A stretch of 18,914 nt of DNA from Acidobacteriota bacterium (GTDB taxonomy: Bacteria > Acidobacteriota > Terriglobia > Acidiferrales > UBA7541): positions 1-18,914 of the forward strand of contig QHYP01000043.1 in the NCBI GenBank assembly GCA_003224195.1. Direction: 5' to 3'. Below the pieces are notes generated by a model. That model was given only the letters and a program-made list of their open reading frames with translations, made no database searches and had not been told where the DNA came from. This document shows, piece by piece, positions 15,574 through 18,914 of this stretch. The translations under genes were made by a program, and so were the position numbers. Each line of letters starts with the position of its first letter. The first letter of the stretch is position 1.

Positions 15574-16341
15574 CTAACGCTCTTGCCAGGCTGGTTCGCG
15601 CTTTTCGAGAAATGCGCGGACCCCTTCCTGCGCGTCCTTCATCCGCATGAGGTCGTTGAGATATACGTGCTCAACCTCATCGAGCTGGTGCTCGAAGTCG
15701 TCGGCGTGCAGCCGCCACAATGTGCTTCGCGTCAGGCGAAGGACCTCCGGACTAATCCCGCGCAACTCGTCGAGGAGTTTTTCCACGCCTGCCGCGAGTT
15801 CCCCGTCAGCAATCAATCGCGTTACCAGGCCAAGCCCGTGCGCCTCGCGGGCCGATATCGTTCGTCCTGTGAGAATCAAATCCATCGCCGCCCGCACGCC
15901 GACAAGTCGCGGCAGCGTCACCATCGCCACCGGCGGAAAGCAGCCCAGCTTGATTTCCGGCTGCGCGAATTTTGCCGACTCTGCCGCCATAACAAAATCG
16001 CAGAACGTAGCCAGCTCCATGCCGCCGCCAAAGCAGTACCCGTGCACGGCGGCGATCGTCACGCATTCTGCGCGGGCAAGCCGGCGAAAAATCGCGTGGA
16101 ACGCGCCAAGCATCTCGCCGATTCGCTCCGGCGCGTGGTCGCGAACCTCAGCTCCCGCCGAAAAACCCTTCGGCCCGGAACCGGAGAACACCAGGAATTC
16201 GCACTGCGGCAGCACCCGAGCAAGCGTTGCATCCAGCTCGCGCATGGTTGCGATGTCGAGTACGTTCAGCGGCGGCCGGTCGATCGTAATCCGGGCCACG
16301 CGTTTCTGGACATCCACGCGAACATTGCTGATTGTGGTCAT
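15574..16341 (-). CDS. Enoyl-CoA hydratase family protein, resembling cyclohexa-1,5-dienecarbonyl-CoA hydratase
   Basis: The 255-residue crotonase-fold protein keeps both hydratase glutamates: Glu109 in GGGMELATFCD and Glu129 in FAQPEIKLG, so it can add water to a double bond of a CoA thioester. The N-terminal DRPPLNVLDIATMREL (21-36) resembles, as I recall, the dienoyl-CoA hydratases (Dch/BamR group) that act on the product of benzoyl-CoA reduction. I take the ATG at 16341; a TTG directly before it is less likely. Its TAG directly abuts the ATG of the selenoprotein gene, so the two are probably coupled. It lies 66 bases after the BoxB-like gene. The assignment as hydratase is firm; the exact substrate (cyclic dienoyl-CoA or an open-chain enoyl-CoA) is inference. 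Confidence 0.88.
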   Translation of the reverse strand: MTTISNVRVDVQKRVARITIDRPPLNVLDIATMRELDATLARVLPQCEFLVFSGSGPKGFSAGAEVRDHAPERIGEMLGAFHAIFRRLARAECVTIAAVHGYCFGGGMELATFCDFVMAAESAKFAQPEIKLGCFPPVAMVTLPRLVGVRAAMDLILTGRTISAREAHGLGLVTRLIADGELAAGVEKLLDELRGISPEVLRLTRSTLWRLHADDFEHQLDEVEHVYLNDLMRMKDAQEGVRAFLEKREPAWQER

Positions 16342-16407
16342 CAAACTGTCTTGCCGCCCGAGGGCCGTGCCGGATCAGCGGGCTGCGCGTCCCAGTGAAA
16401 CAATTCG

Positions 16408-17526
16408 CTACTGGATCGAGCCCTTGCTCGCGATCCACATCGGCTCGCTAGCTTGAATCTCGTTGACGAGCTTGACGTCTTCTTCCTGGGGCAGCATCCC
16501 GCGCAAATGTTCGGCATGTTCGCGCTCAGAGAGCAACTCGCCCGTTACGCTGTAGGACTGGTCAGCGTACTCACCGATATGACGGCTGAACTTGATGTCC
16601 GGCACATAGAGCTTCGGCTGGCCCTCGGGAATATTCCTGTTGATCATCTCGATCAGCTTCACGCATTCCTGTCGGTAGAGCTCGCGATTGTGCTCGTTCA
16701 TCCGCGCGAGGTCGGCTTCCTGGTTGGCGGTCGGCTCGTCGAAGCGGCCCTTCAGTCCCCACACGTAGAACCAGTGTGCGGAGCTGGAGTGGTCCACGCC
16801 GAAAAGGTCAAGGCTCACCGGAATCCACTTGTTGATGTATTTCTGAACGATCGGAAGCGGCACGACGCCGGCTTTGACGATGCGCTTGACGCCATCCTGC
16901 CCGGTGCCGAGGTGGAATGATTCTTCCTTGAGCATCGGAATCATAGACTGCGCCAGCGGCGCAAAACCGGAATAGCTCAGCATCGTGAGCTGGTATTTGC
17001 CGTCGCGATCGACGAAGTCCGTGTAGGTGAAAAAGTCGAGCCAATTCTTGACCTCCTGGTTGAATGCGCCAAGCAAGCGCTTCTGATCGAACGCGCGGCG
17101 CTCGAGCATCTTCTGCGCCTCGACCCGCCCGCTGTAGCCAAAATGATTCACGAGCAGGTGGCACATCTGCCAGCCATGGCGCATTTCTTCCGTCACCACG
17201 CGGCAAAGCGACTGGCGGTCGTGCTCGCTCGGCGCGTTCTCGAAGAGGCTCCGCTGCTGCTCGACCGACGCAAACTCCGTGTCGCCCTGGTAGACGATGA
17301 GATTGAGCAGAGCATCGCGCATGCGCTGGTCGGGAAGTTGGATGATCTTCTCCCACTTGGGCCGGCCCTTGTACGCGCCAAACTCGATTTCATTCGACCG
17401 CGTCGGGCCAAACTTGGCCTCGAACTGATAATTCACGATCTCCGGGTAGGCCACCCCGATGTCTCGCTGCCACACGCGGAACAGATCCACCCAGTCGTCA
17501 AACGTTGCAAGGCGAGTTGCCGGCAT
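16408..17526 (-). CDS. boxB-like: BoxB-like diiron oxygenase (benzoyl-CoA epoxidase / PaaA family)
   Basis: This 372-residue protein belongs to the ferritin-like diiron epoxidase family of BoxB and PaaA. Alignment from memory with BoxB shows shared blocks: YQGDTEFASVEQQR (79-92), VTEEMRHGWQM (111-121), NWLDFFTYTDFVDRDGKYQL (161-180), LKEESFHLG (199-207) and NGLKGRF-like WGLKGRF (256-262). Likely iron ligands are Glu84, Glu114, His117, an Asp near 170-173, Glu202 and His205, giving two ExxH pairs. BoxB turns benzoyl-CoA into 2,3-epoxybenzoyl-CoA with O2 and electrons from BoxA. BoxB is about 470 residues, so this homologue is about 100 shorter, and no boxA or boxC is visible. It sits directly after a PaaG-like isomerase gene, a sensible partner for an epoxide. 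The natural substrate may be a substituted aryl-CoA. Confidence 0.87.
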   Translation of the reverse strand: MPATRLATFDDWVDLFRVWQRDIGVAYPEIVNYQFEAKFGPTRSNEIEFGAYKGRPKWEKIIQLPDQRMRDALLNLIVYQGDTEFASVEQQRSLFENAPSEHDRQSLCRVVTEEMRHGWQMCHLLVNHFGYSGRVEAQKMLERRAFDQKRLLGAFNQEVKNWLDFFTYTDFVDRDGKYQLTMLSYSGFAPLAQSMIPMLKEESFHLGTGQDGVKRIVKAGVVPLPIVQKYINKWIPVSLDLFGVDHSSSAHWFYVWGLKGRFDEPTANQEADLARMNEHNRELYRQECVKLIEMINRNIPEGQPKLYVPDIKFSRHIGEYADQSYSVTGELLSEREHAEHLRGMLPQEEDVKLVNEIQASEPMWIASKGSIQ

Positions 17527-17528
17527 GA

Positions 17529-17542
17529 TTCCCCTTCCTCCT
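17529..17542 (-). promoter_or_regulatory. Strong ribosome binding site of the BoxB-like gene
   Basis: AGGAGGAAGGGGAA precedes the ATG at 17526 on the minus strand. It is the strongest Shine-Dalgarno sequence I noticed in the window and suggests high translation of the oxygenase. It lies in an 81-base gap after the PaaG-like gene; I see no clear promoter there. Confidence 0.65.
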
Positions 17543-17607
17543 CAAATTTCTTCGCCCGATGAGCGCTTCGTGTTCGAGCATCAGACGCGTAACTTCCTGT
17601 TCAGCGC

Positions 17608-18423
17608 TCAGCGACCTCGAAACCGCGGCGGCCGTTTCTCAAAGAAGGCTGCGATACCTTCCAAACAATCCTCCGACGAAAAACACTTCATTTGGTTTTT
17701 GCCTTCCCGTTCCAGCGCCCGCTCAAGCGCTTCCCGTTCGCCGGCAAATAGCGTCTGCTTTATCGCGCGGATCGCGATTGGCGGACCTTGCGCAATCTTC
17801 TGTGCCAGTGCTCTTACTTCCGCTTCGAGTTGCGCTGCTGGCACCACGCGGTTCACCAGGCCCATCCGCAGCGCAGTCTGCGCGTCAATCATGTCGCCGG
17901 TGTAAAACATCTCCGCCGCCCGGGATGGCCCGACGAGTTGCGGGAGGAAGAACGTGCCGCCGTAATCTGGAAACAATCCGGCTTTTGCGAAGTTTTGCCC
18001 GAAGCTGGCCTCTTCCGCCGCGATGCGCATGTCCGCCGCAAGCGCAATGTTCATCCCCGCCCCAGCGGCCGGTCCCTGAATCGCCGCGATCACTGGCTGC
18101 GGCATCGTGCGCATCCGCAGGACGATCTGCATTCCCGCGCGCAGGATCGGCTCCAGCTCCTTGATCGCGCCGCTTTTCCGTCCGGCGCCGATAACGGACA
18201 GATCGCCCCCAGCGCAGAATCCGCGGCCCGCTCCGGCAAGCACGACCACGCGCACCGAGTCGTCCGCCGCGGCGCGCCCGAGCGCCTCATTCAGCGCGAT
18301 GGTGATCTCCGCGTTCAGCGCGTTCAGCCGGTCCGGCCGGTTCAGTACAATGGTAGCGATCGCTTCGTGACGCGTCTCCAGCACGACAGGACTCGCTGTC
18401 ACGGATTGTGCCGCGTTGCTCAT
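17608..18423 (-). CDS. Crotonase-family isomerase, PaaG-like
   Basis: The protein starts at the ATG at 18423, which overlaps the TGA of the upstream glycosylase gene (ATGA, 18420-18423); the frame is open much further upstream but that part has no family similarity. It has 271 residues, with the oxyanion-hole FCAGGDL (69-75) and GPAAGAGMNIAL (117-128). Where hydratases have their first catalytic Glu there is Asn125, and the second Glu is replaced by Phe; instead Asp153 stands in FPDYGG. This single-Asp pattern is that of PaaG-type isomerases, which turn a ring epoxide CoA ester into an oxepin or shift double bonds. The BoxB-like epoxidase gene follows directly. A role in rearranging its product is inference, but motif and context agree. 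Confidence 0.88.
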   Translation of the reverse strand: MSNAAQSVTASPVVLETRHEAIATIVLNRPDRLNALNAEITIALNEALGRAAADDSVRVVVLAGAGRGFCAGGDLSVIGAGRKSGAIKELEPILRAGMQIVLRMRTMPQPVIAAIQGPAAGAGMNIALAADMRIAAEEASFGQNFAKAGLFPDYGGTFFLPQLVGPSRAAEMFYTGDMIDAQTALRMGLVNRVVPAAQLEAEVRALAQKIAQGPPIAIRAIKQTLFAGEREALERALEREGKNQMKCFSSEDCLEGIAAFFEKRPPRFRGR

Positions 18424-18914
18424 CGCGTCCCTTCTCCCATGGCGAGTCCGCGAAACTGTCTTAGCTTTTCGGCGCGTCCGATGGCATTTTTCCCGCTCGT
18501 CGAGGGCAGAACGTACACGCGCGCGCCATAGAGCAATTCTTTCTGAAGCCCGAGATGGCAGCGGCGTTGCGCAAATTGTTCGTACGTCGTTTTTCCGTGA
18601 AACGCGACGACGCGCGGCGCGCACTCTTCCAGCTTTTGCGAAAGCACGACGCGCCCCTCCGCGAAATCCTGCCGCGTCAAATCTTCAACGCCTTTTGTCG
18701 GCCGCTTCACCAGGTCCGTCATGCCGATCCCAAACTCGATCATGCGCTTGTCATCGCGGTACTCGAGCGGCTCCGGCAGCACGCCGGACTCATAAAGGAG
18801 CGGCCAGAACTGATTTCCTCGCCCCGCGTAATAATGCCCCACGCGGACCGACGATTCGGCCGGATTGCAGCCCACAATGACGAGCCGCATCCCCTTGCGC
18901 AGATAGTCGGGCAG
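18420..18914 (-). CDS. Mug/TDG-type mismatch-specific DNA glycosylase, 5' part outside window
   Basis: The frame is open through the right edge: it reads LPDYLRKGMRLVIVGCNPAESS, and LPDxLxxG before the first strand is usual in Mug proteins, so the ATG at 18890 is internal and the gene begins outside. The 164 visible residues hold motif A VGCNPAESS with the catalytic-type Asn, GHYYAGRGNQFWPLL, MTDLVKRPT, VVAFHGK and the second motif LPSTSGKN. The enzyme removes uracil or thymine mispaired with guanine, or related damaged bases. The GHYYA segment also recalls hypoxanthine-DNA glycosylases, so substrate range is open. It overlaps the PaaG-like gene by ATGA, which puts a DNA-repair gene on the same transcript as catabolic genes. 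Confidence 0.88.
   Translation of the reverse strand: MPDYLRKGMRLVIVGCNPAESSVRVGHYYAGRGNQFWPLLYESGVLPEPLEYRDDKRMIEFGIGMTDLVKRPTKGVEDLTRQDFAEGRVVLSQKLEECAPRVVAFHGKTTYEQFAQRRCHLGLQKELLYGARVYVLPSTSGKNAIGRAEKLRQFRGLAMGEGTR

Noticed and set aside
15265..16398. 377-residue open frame on the plus strand
   Set aside because: It is antisense to the hydratase and selenoprotein genes and shows Arg/His/Cys-rich low-information sequence without motifs.
16342..16407. Possible promoter or terminator in the 66-base gap before the hydratase gene
   Set aside because: I see only small, unconvincing inverted repeats, no T-run and no clear promoter boxes.
17608..18624. 338-residue form of the PaaG-like protein starting at 18624
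   Set aside because: The first 67 residues are Arg-rich and unlike any crotonase; the ATG at 18423 gives the normal N-terminus and an ATGA overlap.

Overview
The window is gene-dense, GC-rich bacterial DNA with no tRNA, rRNA, CRISPR array or insertion sequence that I can see, and no gap over 300 bases. A complete lpxB implies a Gram-negative outer membrane with lipid A. Codon use and gene mix would fit an environmental lineage such as Acidobacteriota, but that is a guess. The two halves converge: bases 1-7525 are read on the plus strand and bases 7588-18914 on the minus strand.

The plus-strand half holds the 3' end of an unrecognised gene, two ATGA-overlapped half-transporter genes that look like a heterodimeric ABC exporter with one degenerate ATP site, lpxB, and a secreted protein with an M1-aminopeptidase fold that has lost its zinc-binding residues and carries C-terminal TPR repeats. 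The envelope theme is clear; the exporter substrate is not.

The minus-strand half, in order of transcription (right to left), holds: a Mug/TDG-type DNA glycosylase cut by the window edge, a PaaG-like CoA isomerase, a BoxB-like diiron oxygenase, a hydratase resembling cyclohexa-1,5-dienecarbonyl-CoA hydratase, a small Spx/ArsC-family protein, three subunits of a molybdenum hydroxylase resembling 4-hydroxybenzoyl-CoA reductase (2Fe-2S, molybdopterin and FAD/4Fe-4S subunits), an amidohydrolase-2 protein, a 3-hydroxyacyl-CoA dehydrogenase, a macrodomain protein, an 89-residue unknown and a MidA-type methyltransferase. Most junctions are overlaps or short gaps, so much of this may be one transcript. 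The middle looks like a pathway that handles aromatic rings as CoA thioesters: dehydroxylation, ring epoxidation, isomerisation, hydration and beta-oxidation.

The most striking item is the Spx/ArsC-like gene at 15217-15573. A conventional reading starts at an internal TTG and loses the catalytic motif. Reading from the ATG that directly abuts the preceding stop codon restores a full-length 118-residue protein, in which the first cysteine position of the CxxC motif is an in-frame TGA. Directly after this TGA lies a hairpin with all the marks of a bacterial SECIS element, including an AGGTCT apical loop. I read it as a selenoprotein hidden inside an aromatic-degradation operon.
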